In this document: piece by piece, positions 33,552 through 42,623 of the stretch | How the letters are laid out: every line of letters begins with the position of its first letter | How positions within the stretch are numbered: the stretch's first letter is position 1 | Assembly: GCA_002305075.1 (NCBI GenBank) | Contig: DBQC01000012.1 | Location: forward strand, 1 to 53,409 | Length of the DNA stretch: 53,409 nt | Direction of reading: 5' to 3' | From: Ruminococcaceae bacterium UBA1404 | GTDB taxonomy: Bacteria > Bacillota > Clostridia > Oscillospirales > Ruminococcaceae | The notes under the pieces: model-generated | What the model was told of the DNA's origin: nothing | What the model saw: the letters and a program-made list of their open reading frames with translations, nothing else | The model's database searches: none | Translations under genes and position numbers: made by a program

Positions 33552-34181
33552 TTAGCCGTTGTAAAGGTCCATGGCCCGCTTGGCCTGGCCGTCCAGAATA
33601 AGGGGCAGGGCCTCGCGGCATTTTTGGCAGGCCATGTCGATGCGCTTGTGCTCGTCGGGGCTAAAGCGGCTGAGCACCCAGTCGGCCATGTCGTAGTCGG
33701 GGTGAGGCTTTTTGCCCACGCCGATGCGTATGCGGTAAAACTGATCATCGCCCAGGTGCTCGATGATGCTGCGCAGCCCTTTTTGGCCGCCGTCGCTGCC
33801 CTTTTCTCGTATGCGAAGCCGGCCCACATCCAGGCTGGCGTCGTCCGAGAGCACCACAAGCTGCTGCGGGCTCAGCTTATAAAAGCGCAGCGCCTCGGCC
33901 ACCGCCTGACCGGACAGGTTCATATAGGTGGTGGGCTTTAATAGCAGCACCTGTTTGCCCTCGATTTCGCACTGAGCCGTAAGAGACTTAAACTGCATAC
34001 GGTCAAGCTTTACGCCAAGGCCCTGGGCAATGGCGTCCATGGCCATAAAGCCGGCGTTGTGACGGGTCTCGGCATATTTTGGGCCGGGATTGCCAAGGCC
34101 GGCCACCACAAAGGCCACCGGCCCCATGGCCCGGCGAGGGGCGGGGGCTATTTTTATAAAGAGATTGAATATATCTGCCAT
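33552..34181 (-). CDS. pth: Peptidyl-tRNA hydrolase
   Basis: A 209-aa Pth that recycles stalled peptidyl-tRNA. VAGLGNPGPKYAETRHNAGF (about 26-45) has the conserved Asn and the catalytic His. LLLKPTTYMNLSGQAV (about 75-90), LVVLSDDASLDVGRLRIREKGSDGGQKGLRSI and RIRIGVGKKP follow. The catalytic Asp after VVLSDD is present. The first 18 residues are an extension of the usual start; ATG (codon 19) is an alternative, but AAGGAAG supports 34181. It lies between prs and mfd; the ctc (rplY-like) gene often found here is missing. Confidence 0.94.
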   Translation of the reverse strand: MADIFNLFIKIAPAPRRAMGPVAFVVAGLGNPGPKYAETRHNAGFMAMDAIAQGLGVKLDRMQFKSLTAQCEIEGKQVLLLKPTTYMNLSGQAVAEALRFYKLSPQQLVVLSDDASLDVGRLRIREKGSDGGQKGLRSIIEHLGDDQFYRIRIGVGKKPHPDYDMADWVLSRFSPDEHKRIDMACQKCREALPLILDGQAKRAMDLYNG

Positions 34182-34282
34182 GGCTTACTTCCTTAAAAGG
34201 TTTTTGCAGCCTAAAGGGCTGTGGCCGGTAAGGCCCTGTGGCCCCACCGGCATCGGCCTATAAATTTAAGGCAAGGCGCCTG

Positions 34283-35230
34283 TTACACAAACAGCGGGGA
34301 GACCGGCTTTGCCTGATAGATGCGGTCGATGGCCTCGGCAAATACACCGGCCACGCCCAACATACGGATTTTGTCGATTTGCTTTTCGGCCGGCAGCGGA
34401 ATGGTGTCCAGCAGCACCAGTTCTTTTAGGCTGCAGTTTTGTATGCGCTCGATAGCCGGTCCGGACAGCACGCCGTGGGTGGCACAGGCATAGACCTCCA
34501 AAGCGCCGCGCGCCTTGAGGGCCTCGGCAGCCTGACAGAGGGTGCCGGCGGTATCCACCATATCATCCACAATGATGCAGACTTTGCCGTTTACATCGCC
34601 GATAATGTTCATAACCTCGCTCACATTGGCTCGGGGACGGCGCTTATCCACAATGGCGATGGTGGCATCCAGCCTGGAGGCAAAGTTGCGTGCCCGGGTG
34701 ACCGAACCCATATCGGGCGAGACCACCACAATCTGCTCTCTGGGCAGATGGGCAAACTTATCCTTAAAGTAGGGCGACAGCAGCGGTACACCCAAAAGGT
34801 GGTCCACCGGAATGTCGAAAAACCCTTGTATCTGGGCGGCGTGAAGATCCATGGTGAGCACACGGTGCGCACCGGCGGCCTCGATGATGTCGGCCACCAG
34901 CTTGGCCGAGATGGGGTCTCGGGCTTTGGCCTTGCGGTCCTGCCGGGCGTAGCCGAAATAGGGCATCACTGCCGTGATGCGGCCGGCCGAGGCCCGCTTA
35001 AAGGCATCGATGGCAATAAGCAGCTCCATGATGTTGGTGTTGACCGGGGCGCAGGTGGACTGGACGATAAACACATCGGCACCCCGTACCGACTCGTTGA
35101 TGGTGATGGAGATCTCTCCGTCTGAAAAGCTGGCTACCTCCATGTCGCCCAAGGCCAGACCCAGCCGCTTTGAGATCTCTCGGCCCAGCTCCCTGCTGGC
35201 GTTGCCCGCAAAAACTTTGGCTTCCTTCAT
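34283..35230 (-). CDS. prs: Ribose-phosphate pyrophosphokinase
   Basis: A 315-aa class I PRPP synthase that makes PRPP from ribose 5-phosphate and ATP. Visible: FSDGEISITINESVRGADVF (about 35-54), MPYFGYARQDRKAKARDPIS (about 89-108; flexible ATP loop), the VLTMDLHAAQIQGFF metal site (about 125-139), and IIVDDMVDTAGTLCQA (about 213-228), the PRPP/ribose-phosphate loop. Size is normal. PRPP made here feeds Upp, encoded elsewhere in the window. Confidence 0.97.
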   Translation of the reverse strand: MKEAKVFAGNASRELGREISKRLGLALGDMEVASFSDGEISITINESVRGADVFIVQSTCAPVNTNIMELLIAIDAFKRASAGRITAVMPYFGYARQDRKAKARDPISAKLVADIIEAAGAHRVLTMDLHAAQIQGFFDIPVDHLLGVPLLSPYFKDKFAHLPREQIVVVSPDMGSVTRARNFASRLDATIAIVDKRRPRANVSEVMNIIGDVNGKVCIIVDDMVDTAGTLCQAAEALKARGALEVYACATHGVLSGPAIERIQNCSLKELVLLDTIPLPAEKQIDKIRMLGVAGVFAEAIDRIYQAKPVSPLFV

Positions 35231-35358
35231 TATACAAAATCCCCCCGCTATATTCTGTCGCTTCTTTGTGCCTCCTAAACGGAGGCAGCCTTCCTATCAT
35301 ACTACCCCGCGGCCCATTATTCAAGGCAGAGCCGGGGGTTTTTGCCCCTATGGGGCAT

Positions 35359-36744
35359 TTATGTCTTGCGCTTAAATCGGCCTTTGGCCCTGCCCGGCTT
35401 GTTCTGCTGGCGAGCCCGTCCGATGGCCAGCGCATCGGCCGGAACATCCTCGGTCAGGTTGGTGCCGGCCGCCACATAGGCTCCCTCGCCCACGGTGACG
35501 GGCGAGATGATGTTGGTGTTGCAGCCGATAAAGGCGTAGTCGCCCAAGGTCGAGCGGTGTTTGTTTTTCCCGTCGTAGTTGACGCTTACCACGCCGCAGC
35601 CCACATTGACCCCTCGGCCTATGTCCAAATCCCCTAAATAGCTCAGGTGCGAAAGGGCGCTGTTCGGGCCCACGGTGGTGTTTTTAAGCTCCATAAAGTT
35701 GCCGATTTTAACCGAGTCGGCCACCTTGCATCCGGGGCGAAGCTGGGCAAAGGGACCGATGTGGCAGTCTGCGCCCACCACGCTGCCGGTGATTTGAGAC
35801 TGGTTAATCTCGGTGTTTTGGCCGATAACGCTGTCGGTTATCACGCTGTTGGGGCCAATAATCGCCCCCGCCCCGATTTGGGTGTGCCCCTTTAGAATGG
35901 TGCCGGGCAGCAGCCGGGCGCCGGGGGCCACGGTGACATCCTGACCCACCACCACCTGACTGGCAAAGGGAATATCCACCCCCATGTTGAGCAGATATTC
36001 CACCCTAAGGGTGCGGGCGATTTCGTTGAGCTTAGCAAGTTCCCGCCGGGTGTTGGCGCCCAAAGCCACATGGGCACTCCAGGCGCGGTAGGCACCGGCC
36101 TTATACTGCTGCCCGTCGCAAAAGCCCAGCATATCGGTCAGATAATACTGCCCGAGCTTATTGTCGGTGGTCAGGCGCTCTAAATTCTCAAGCAAGAATT
36201 CGGCCGAAAACCAGTAGGTACCAGCGTTGATTTCGTTTATCTCCAGCTGGTCGGCGGTGGCGTCGGCCGCCTCGACGATGGTAACGCCCGACTCGGTGTG
36301 CACAATGCGTCCGTAGCGGTCGGGATTTTCCACCTTGGCGGTAAGCACGGTGACAGCATTGCCCGCCGCCACATGGGCCCCATAGGCGGCGCTGATGGTG
36401 TCGGCATCCACAAAGGGCGCATCGCCGTACATCACCAAGATGTCGGCCGAGCGATTTTGCACAAGAAAGTCCCGGCACTGCATCAAGGCGTGGCCGGTGC
36501 CCATGCGTTCGGCCTGGGTAGCGGTGTGGCAGCCCTCGGGCAGCAGCGTCTCCACCGGCTCACAGTAGGGCTTGGGCCCCACCACCACGCACAGCCGGTC
36601 GGCGGGCAGTCCGGTGCCCAGCAAGTGGTCGATGATATGGCAAATAAGCGGCTTAAACAGCACCTCGCAGCAGACCTTGGGCAGGTCGGCGCCCATGCGC
36701 CGTCCCTCTCCTGCGGCCAGTATCACGGCGGCTCTCTCTCTCAT
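35359..36744 (-). CDS. glmU: Bifunctional UDP-GlcNAc pyrophosphorylase / GlcN-1-P acetyltransferase
   Basis: A 461-aa bifunctional enzyme for the last two steps of UDP-GlcNAc synthesis, needed for peptidoglycan. The N-terminal uridyltransferase begins ILAAGEGRRMGADLPKV (the usual Thr of GxGTRM is Arg), then QAERMGTGHALMQ (about 76) and VMYGDAPFVD (about 100). From about 250 a left-handed beta helix of hexapeptides follows. Residues about 330-420 (RPGCKVADSVKIGNFMELKN, LGDYAFIGCNTN) carry the acetyltransferase site. The C-terminus is basic (KGRFKRKT). It heads the glmU-prs-pth-mfd group. Confidence 0.95.
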   Translation of the reverse strand: MRERAAVILAAGEGRRMGADLPKVCCEVLFKPLICHIIDHLLGTGLPADRLCVVVGPKPYCEPVETLLPEGCHTATQAERMGTGHALMQCRDFLVQNRSADILVMYGDAPFVDADTISAAYGAHVAAGNAVTVLTAKVENPDRYGRIVHTESGVTIVEAADATADQLEINEINAGTYWFSAEFLLENLERLTTDNKLGQYYLTDMLGFCDGQQYKAGAYRAWSAHVALGANTRRELAKLNEIARTLRVEYLLNMGVDIPFASQVVVGQDVTVAPGARLLPGTILKGHTQIGAGAIIGPNSVITDSVIGQNTEINQSQITGSVVGADCHIGPFAQLRPGCKVADSVKIGNFMELKNTTVGPNSALSHLSYLGDLDIGRGVNVGCGVVSVNYDGKNKHRSTLGDYAFIGCNTNIISPVTVGEGAYVAAGTNLTEDVPADALAIGRARQQNKPGRAKGRFKRKT

Positions 36745-36851
36745 GGTATCTCTCCTTTATAGCGTGGGATAAAAGGCTCTTTTACCTATATCATAGGCAG
36801 AACAAGGGGGTGGGTGTGCAAAAACAGGGGTAAAAGGATATTTTTGACCCC

Positions 36852-37979
36852 CTACCGTTCAAGAAAGGCCCCCTCTCTGGTGCCCATGTAGACCGACAGG
36901 GCAAGGCCGATGGCCAGGTAGGTGACGCTTACCGAGGTGCCCCCCGCCGACAGCAAGGGCAGCGTGATGCCCACCACCGGCAGCAAGGAAAGGTTCATGC
37001 CAATGTTGATGCACACCTGTGCCGCAATCATGGCAAATACCCCTACGCAGATAGACCGCCCCAGGGCATCCTTGGCTCGGCGGGCCGATATGAGCAGCCG
37101 GGCGCAAATAATCACAAACAGCGCCAATACCCCCACCGCCCCGGCAAAGCCCAGAGCCTGTCCCACAAAGGCGAAGATAAAGTCGTTGTGTATCTCGGGC
37201 ACATAGTAGTGGCTATCGGCAAAAACGCCTACGCCCCACACCTGCCCCGAACCGATGGACAGCCGGCTGGTATACTGCTGCCAGCCGATGCCCAGGGGGT
37301 CTATGGTGTGGTCGTAGGCGCAGAGGATGCGCATTTTTTGCTCGTAGTTAAAATAGTAGTTCCAGGCAACCGGGGCAGCCAGCGCCACCACCACCACGGC
37401 AGCCGCCATATACTTGATATGCAGCCCCGCCCCAAACAGCATGGCCGCAAAAATAAAAACAAAGATGAGGGCGGTGCCGTCGTCCCCCTGAAGCATCACC
37501 ATCACGGTGGGCAGGGCGCCAATCAGGCAGAGGCGCATCAGGTTGAGCGGGGCGTTTATGGCGGGGGTGCGCTCGAGCTCGCGGGCAAAAAAGAGGATAA
37601 AGGCAATTTTAAGCAGCTCGGCCGGCTGAAAGGTCAGTTTGATAAAGGGCAGCATCAGCCAGGCTCGGTCGTCCACGCCCTCCATGCGCTGAATGCCAAA
37701 AAAGTAGGTAAGTATAATCAAAAACAGCGCCACCGGCACATAGAGCCGGTAGAGCGAGGCCAGCCATCGGTAGTCGATGCGGGAGAGGATGAGGGCGGCT
37801 GTAACGCCCAGCATAGACGCCAAGCCCTGCACCGCCACCTGACGGCTGGTGACCAGCCCCGAATGGCGCAGCCCTAAAAGCAGCACCACCGACAGGGCCG
37901 ACACTCCAAGGCAACTGATCCAGAGTAGGCGGTCGGTGGAGCCAACATAAAAGCTGATATAGCGAAATAGCCGGCGCAT
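36852..37979 (-). CDS. rodA: RodA/FtsW-family peptidoglycan glycosyltransferase
   Basis: A 375-aa SEDS protein with about ten membrane segments that polymerises lipid II with a partner class B PBP. Its marks are LPFIKLTFQPAELLKIAFIL (about 128-147), GDDGTALIFVFIFAAML (about 181-197) and the C-terminal LLSAGGTSVSVTYLAIGLAL (about 345-364). ATG 37979 has AAAGGAGACACC upstream; the longer frame has no ribosome site. RodA (elongation) is more likely than FtsW or SpoVE because no division genes are nearby, but this is not certain. Confidence 0.87.
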   Translation of the reverse strand: MRRLFRYISFYVGSTDRLLWISCLGVSALSVVLLLGLRHSGLVTSRQVAVQGLASMLGVTAALILSRIDYRWLASLYRLYVPVALFLIILTYFFGIQRMEGVDDRAWLMLPFIKLTFQPAELLKIAFILFFARELERTPAINAPLNLMRLCLIGALPTVMVMLQGDDGTALIFVFIFAAMLFGAGLHIKYMAAAVVVVALAAPVAWNYYFNYEQKMRILCAYDHTIDPLGIGWQQYTSRLSIGSGQVWGVGVFADSHYYVPEIHNDFIFAFVGQALGFAGAVGVLALFVIICARLLISARRAKDALGRSICVGVFAMIAAQVCINIGMNLSLLPVVGITLPLLSAGGTSVSVTYLAIGLALSVYMGTREGAFLER

Positions 37980-38096
37980 GGTGTCTCCTTTGTTTGATCG
38001 GGATACTCTTATTATAATAAAAACAGCGCTGTCGTTCAAGAGCGTGGCCGCCCGGCCGACGCAAAAAAGGCGGCAACCGGACGGCCACTTTAAGTT

Positions 38097-39128
38097 TTAT
38101 AGGCTAAAATCGGCCGCCAAAGCCCGCTCGACCGACAGGCTGGCTCGGGCGTTAAGGTCGCTGCCCGCCCGCACCCCGGCTTGGTACTCGTAGTAGCCCT
38201 GAGCGCCAATCATGGCGGCGTTGTCGCCACAGAGGGAGAGGGGAGGCAGGCAGAGGGTCAGCCCCCGGCTCCGGGCGGCCTCGGTGAGCATTTGGCGCAG
38301 GCCGGTGTTGGCCGACACCCCGCCCGCCGCGGCGATGGTAGAAAGGCCGGTCTGCTCGGCGGCCAAAAGCAGCCGGTGGCAGAGGGCGTGAGCCACCCTT
38401 GCCTCAAAGGCGGCCGCAAGGTCGGGCAGGTGGATGGCCTCGCCCCGCTGCCCGGCCGTGTTAATCAGGTTGAGCACGGCCGTTTTAAGGCCGGAAAAGC
38501 TCATATCCAGCGCAGCGCCCTCCACCTTAGGGGTGGGCAGGCTGTATCGGGTGGGGTCGCCGGTGCGGGCGGCCCGGTCCAAATGCACCCCGCCCGGATA
38601 GGGCAGGCCCATGGCTCGGGCGGCCTTGTCAAAGGCCTCGCCGGCGGCGTCGTCCCGGGTGCGACCCAGCACCCGCATTGTGGTGTAATCCTCCACATGG
38701 ATGATGTGGCTGTGCCCCCCCGAGGCCACAAGGCAGAGAAAAGGCGGTTCAAGGTCGGGGCAAGCCAAATAGCAGGAGGCCACATGTCCCCGGATATGGT
38801 GCACGGGAATAAGGGGCTTTTGTGTGGCCAAAGCCAGCCCTTTGGCAAAACCTACCCCCACCAGCAGCGCCCCAATCAGGCCGGGGGCGGCGGTAACGGC
38901 AATGGCATCGACCTCCTCCATCGTCAGTCCGGCATCAGATAGGGCCCGTCGGGTGACGGGCAGAATGTGCTCGGTGTGGCTGCGGGAGGCAATTTCGGGC
39001 ACGACGCCGCCGTATTTTTCGTGCTCGGGGATTTGGGAGTGGACCACGCTGGAGAGCACGGTGCGCCCGTCCATTACAAGGGCGGCAGCCGTCTCGTCGC
39101 AGGAGGTCTCGAGTGCTAGGATGATCAT
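38097..39128 (-). CDS. tsaD: tRNA t6A37 threonylcarbamoyltransferase TsaD
   Basis: A 343-aa Kae1/Qri7-family enzyme that transfers threonylcarbamoyl to tRNA A37. LALETSCDETAAALV (about 4-18), YGGVVPEIASRSHTEHI (about 40-56) and VHHIRGHVASC (about 108-118, the HxxxH metal site) are present. LCLVASGGHSHI (about 130-141) and AAAGGVSANTGLR (about 266-278) follow. ATG 39128 has AAAGGAG upstream; codons beyond are not needed. Its partners tsaE and tsaB lie at 5371-6512. It is 95 nt from rimI. Confidence 0.95.
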   Translation of the reverse strand: MIILALETSCDETAAALVMDGRTVLSSVVHSQIPEHEKYGGVVPEIASRSHTEHILPVTRRALSDAGLTMEEVDAIAVTAAPGLIGALLVGVGFAKGLALATQKPLIPVHHIRGHVASCYLACPDLEPPFLCLVASGGHSHIIHVEDYTTMRVLGRTRDDAAGEAFDKAARAMGLPYPGGVHLDRAARTGDPTRYSLPTPKVEGAALDMSFSGLKTAVLNLINTAGQRGEAIHLPDLAAAFEARVAHALCHRLLLAAEQTGLSTIAAAGGVSANTGLRQMLTEAARSRGLTLCLPPLSLCGDNAAMIGAQGYYEYQAGVRAGSDLNARASLSVERALAADFSL

Positions 39129-39223
39129 GGCGGCTCCTTTCGGGATGGGGCCGGGCTCTCGCCCATAACCCCACAATCTTTTATCAATAGGGCAGGTCGG
39201 GCCTGCGGGCTTTTGCTCTATGG

Positions 39224-39679
39224 CTACTTAAGCCAGCGGGTCATGATGCGGGCGTCCTCCTTGGGCAGGTCGTAGTAGCCGCGGCGCAGGCCCATGTCCA
39301 CATAGCCCTCGCCGCTGTAAAGGGCAATGGCCCCGTGGTTGGACACCCGCACCTCCAGCGAGATAAAGCTCAGCCCACGCCGGCGCGCCTCGTCCTCCAT
39401 GCGGCGCAACAGCATCTGTGCCACCCCCTGCCGCCGACAGTCGGGCCGCACCGCCACATTGGTGATATAGCCCTCGTCCAGCACGGTCATCATGCCGGCG
39501 TAACCGGCTATGCGCCCCTGGGCGTCTATCGCCGATAGAAATACGCTGTCCCGGGCCGATATGGCCCGCATCAGCCCTAAATTGCTCCAGGGCTGGCTAA
39601 AGCAGATGCGCTCGATGGCCGCCACCTCGGACAAATGGTCGGGCTCGGTGGGCACCACCGTAAATGCCGGCCCGCTCAT
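39224..39679 (-). CDS. rimI: Ribosomal-protein-alanine acetyltransferase RimI
   Basis: A 151-aa GNAT enzyme that acetylates the N-terminus of ribosomal protein S18 or a related substrate. AAIERICFSQPWS (about 20-32) is the RimI-type start. TNVAVRPDCRRQGVAQMLLRRM (about 74-95) is the acetyl-CoA motif, and SLEVRVSNHGAIALYSGEGYVDMGLRRGYY follows. It overlaps polA by 4 nt and precedes tsaD, the frequent bacterial pairing of rimI with tsa genes. Confidence 0.9.
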   Translation of the reverse strand: MSGPAFTVVPTEPDHLSEVAAIERICFSQPWSNLGLMRAISARDSVFLSAIDAQGRIAGYAGMMTVLDEGYITNVAVRPDCRRQGVAQMLLRRMEDEARRRGLSFISLEVRVSNHGAIALYSGEGYVDMGLRRGYYDLPKEDARIMTRWLK

Positions 39680-42237
39680 TTTGCCTCCAGCCAGTTTGTG
39701 CCCATATGCACATCCACGGTAAGCGGCACCTGCAGCAAAGCGGCGTTTTCCATCTCCTGGCGCAAAATGGCCGATACCTGCTCCGCCTCGGACTCGGGGG
39801 CTTCCACAATCAGTTCGTCGTGCACCTGCAAAATCAGGCGGCTTTTCAGCCCCTCTTTTTTAAGGCGGTTGTATACCCGCACCATGGCCAGCTTGATGAT
39901 GTCGGCCGCACTGCCCTGAATGGGGGTATTCATAGCCACTCGCTCGCCAAAGCTGCGGGTGTTGTAGTTGCTCGAGGTCAGCTCGGGCATGGCCCGGCGG
40001 CGTCCAAACAGGGTTTTAACATAGCCCTCTTTTTTGGCAAAGGCAATGGTGTCCTCCATATACTGGCGCACACCGGGGTAGTGGGCCAAGTAGCCCTTGA
40101 TATAGGCGTCGGCTTCGGACACGCTCACGCCGATGTCCCGGCTAAGCGAAAAGGCCCCAATGCCATAGACAATGCCAAAGTTGACCGCCTTAGCCCGATT
40201 GCGCATCTGGGGGGTGACAAAGCTTAGAGGCAGGCCAAAAACCTGACTGGCCGTGATGGTATGGATGTCTTCGCCCTGCTTAAAGGCCTCGATCATGGTG
40301 GCATCGTCGGCGATATGAGCCAGCACCCGCAGCTCTATTTGGGAGTAGTCGGCGTCCACAAGCAGATGGCCGGGCGATGCGCCGAAAAAGCGGCGCAGGC
40401 GGCTGCCGATCTCGGTGCGGATGGGGATGTTTTGCAAGTTTGGCTCCACCGAGCTGATGCGCCCGGTGCGGGTTTCGGTCTGTCTAAACTGGGTGCGCAC
40501 CCGCCCGTCGGCCTCCACCTGGGCGAGCAGCCCCGTCACATAGGTGGACTGGAGCTTGATAAGCTTGCGGTAGGATAAAATAAGCTCCACAATGGGGTGC
40601 TTGTCCCGCAAGTTCTCCAGCACATCGGCGCTGGTGGAATAGCCGGTTTTGGTCTTTTTGCCCGGGGGCAGCCCCAAGCGGTCAAACAGCACCTCGCCTA
40701 ACTGCTTTGGCGAGTTCAGGTTAAACTCGCCCTCCGAAAGGGCGTAGATGCGGGCGGTCAGCGCCTCGATCTCTTTAGAGAGCTCGTCGCCAAAGGCTTT
40801 TAGCCCCTCGCTGTCCAAACAGAAGCCCCGCAGCTCCATGTCGGCCAGCACCTCGCACAGGGGCTGCTCGATCTGGGTGAGCAGGTGACCCTGACCATCG
40901 GCCAAAATCCGTGCCCACAGCAGGTCGCACAGGGCCGAAAAGCGCATAAGCTCGCCCTCGGTTCCCGGCGCAAAGGTCGGCAGGCCGTATTCGGCAGCCA
41001 GACGCTCGAGCGCATAGTCCGAGGCGTTGGGGTTGATAAGATAGGCGGCCAGCTCTAAATCGAGAGCCACATGGGGGTGTAAATCCCGGGGTAAGGCGTA
41101 TTTATACAGGGCCTTGCCGCCGTGGATACGCAGCGGCACACAGGCTTTTAGCAGCGCATCGAGCAGCGCTGTGGCCTGCTCGCCCTCGGCCTCGGTGTAG
41201 CCCTCGCCCCGGCGCAGCAAGAGCCGGGCGGGGCTGCCGCCTTCAAAGTCCACCAGCATATCGGCCGGGCCCTCGGCCTGCAGCAGCGCCTGGGCATCGG
41301 CGGCCTTTAGAGCCGGAGCTTCGGGGGCATCGGGAGCGTCGGGCTCGGGGTCCTCGCCCTCGGGGGCGGGCAGGTTGAGCCGCTCGATGAGCCGGAACAT
41401 CTCAAGGCGGGAGAGCAGCCGGTAAGCCTGCGCCGTGTCGGGCGCTTTAGGGTGCAGGTCCTCCAGCCGGCAGTCGAGCGGCAGGTCCCGGCGGATGGTG
41501 CCCAGCTCCCGGCTTAAATAGGCCGCCTCTTTGCCGCTGCGCAGTCTCTCGCGCAGGGTGGGGCGCACATCCAGGCTGTCCAGGTCTTGGTAGATGGCGT
41601 CCAGGCTGCCAAAGCGCTCGAGCAGCATAAGGGCGGTTTTTTCCCCCACCCCGGGCACGCCGGGAATATTGTCCGAGCTGTCGCCCATCAGGGCTTTTAG
41701 GTCGATGAGCGCATGGGGCGTAAGCCCGCCGTAGCGCTCGGCCACACTGTCATCATCATAGAGCACGGTCTCGCTCTGACCCGCCCGGGTAGAGGCATAG
41801 AGCACCTTGGTGCGCCCGCCGATAAGCTGAAAGGCGTCCCGGTCGCCGGTGGCAATCAGGCAGTCCCATCCGGCCGCCTCGCAGCAGCTCGACAATGTGC
41901 CCAAAATATCGTCGGCCTCGTAGCCGGGCAGCTCTATCAACAGGTAACCCAAAGCGGTCAGCAGCTCCCGAATCAGGGGCAGCTGCTCGGCCAGCTCGTC
42001 GGGCATGGGCTTGCGGGTGCCCTTGTAGTCGTCGGACAAATCGTGGCGAAAGGTGGGGCCGGGCAGGTCGAAGGCAAAGGCCACGGCGTCCACCTTATAG
42101 TCGTTTAAAATTTTAAGCAACATATTCATAAAGCCGTATACGGCGTTGGTGTGCTCCCCATTTTTGGTGGTAAGGGGGCGCACCCCATAAAAGGCCCGGT
42201 TTAGAATGCTGTTGGCGTCTACGGCGAGTAGGCGCAT
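39676..42237 (-). CDS. polA: DNA polymerase I
   Basis: An 853-aa family A polymerase for repair and Okazaki fragment processing. The 5'-3' exonuclease domain (about 1-290) has FAFDLPGPTFRHDL, GYEADDILGTL and GDSSDNIPGVPGVGEKTA. The middle 3'-5' exonuclease-like domain (about 315-480) keeps VDFEGG but looks partly degenerate, as in Geobacillus Pol I. The polymerase domain shows DADYSQIELRVLAH (motif A, about 630), AKAVNFGIVYGIGAF (motif B) and VHDELIVEAP (motif C, about 805). Start ATG 42237 has AAAGGAGCG upstream. It heads the minus housekeeping block behind a strong promoter and attenuator-like leader. Confidence 0.95.
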   Translation of the reverse strand: MRLLAVDANSILNRAFYGVRPLTTKNGEHTNAVYGFMNMLLKILNDYKVDAVAFAFDLPGPTFRHDLSDDYKGTRKPMPDELAEQLPLIRELLTALGYLLIELPGYEADDILGTLSSCCEAAGWDCLIATGDRDAFQLIGGRTKVLYASTRAGQSETVLYDDDSVAERYGGLTPHALIDLKALMGDSSDNIPGVPGVGEKTALMLLERFGSLDAIYQDLDSLDVRPTLRERLRSGKEAAYLSRELGTIRRDLPLDCRLEDLHPKAPDTAQAYRLLSRLEMFRLIERLNLPAPEGEDPEPDAPDAPEAPALKAADAQALLQAEGPADMLVDFEGGSPARLLLRRGEGYTEAEGEQATALLDALLKACVPLRIHGGKALYKYALPRDLHPHVALDLELAAYLINPNASDYALERLAAEYGLPTFAPGTEGELMRFSALCDLLWARILADGQGHLLTQIEQPLCEVLADMELRGFCLDSEGLKAFGDELSKEIEALTARIYALSEGEFNLNSPKQLGEVLFDRLGLPPGKKTKTGYSTSADVLENLRDKHPIVELILSYRKLIKLQSTYVTGLLAQVEADGRVRTQFRQTETRTGRISSVEPNLQNIPIRTEIGSRLRRFFGASPGHLLVDADYSQIELRVLAHIADDATMIEAFKQGEDIHTITASQVFGLPLSFVTPQMRNRAKAVNFGIVYGIGAFSLSRDIGVSVSEADAYIKGYLAHYPGVRQYMEDTIAFAKKEGYVKTLFGRRRAMPELTSSNYNTRSFGERVAMNTPIQGSAADIIKLAMVRVYNRLKKEGLKSRLILQVHDELIVEAPESEAEQVSAILRQEMENAALLQVPLTVDVHMGTNWLEAK

Positions 42238-42308
42238 AAAAACGCTCCTTTCAAGAGGATGTGGCGGGGCGAGCGGAACACGCAGGGGACACAGGCGGCC
42301 CCTCTTGC

Positions 42309-42336
42309 AAAAAAGGCCGAGCCCTTAAGCTCGACC
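42309..42336 (-). terminator. Leader terminator/attenuator upstream of polA
   Basis: On the minus strand GGTCGAGC (42336-42329) pairs with GCTCGGCC (42322-42315), followed by six Ts. It lies between the polA promoter and start codon, about 60-90 nt after the expected transcription start. A GGCGG/CCGCC hairpin (42376-42372 and 42363-42359) comes before it. Confidence 0.7.
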
Positions 42337-42404
42337 CTCCGGCTTTTAGCGCCCTTGGGGCGGATAAAACGCCGCCTTTAAGCGATGCGCCGCCCTGTGC
42401 TAGT

Positions 42405-42433
42405 ATGATACGCCCCGGGCAAAAATATGTCAA
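42405..42433 (-). promoter_or_regulatory. Near-consensus promoter of the polA block
   Basis: Minus strand: TTGACA (42433-42428), a 17-nt spacer and TATCAT (42410-42405). Confidence 0.85.
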
Positions 42434-42536
42434 GCGTTGGCAGCGCCGGCCCCTATGCCCGGGCAAAAATTTTACAGTACCTTCCTACCTGCCGGGTCCT
42501 ATATGAGGGCGCTTACCGGCCGGTCGCTTTGCGGTC

Positions 42537-42565
42537 TTGTGCAGGGCAGGCCGGCATGGTAAAAT
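42537..42565 (+). promoter_or_regulatory. Sigma-A promoter of the 42624 secreted-protein gene
   Basis: TTGTGC (42537-42542), a 17-nt spacer and TAAAAT (42560-42565). Confidence 0.65.
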
Positions 42566-42623
42566 CATCCTATAAAGGGCGGCGCAAGATGCCCGCCCGG
42601 GTGCGATATTAGGGGGATTTACT

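Noticed and set aside
35270..35290. Hairpin (TGCCTCC/GGAGGCA) between glmU and prs as terminator
   Set aside because: No T-run on either strand; it may only be a weak structural element overlapping ribosome-site-like sequence.
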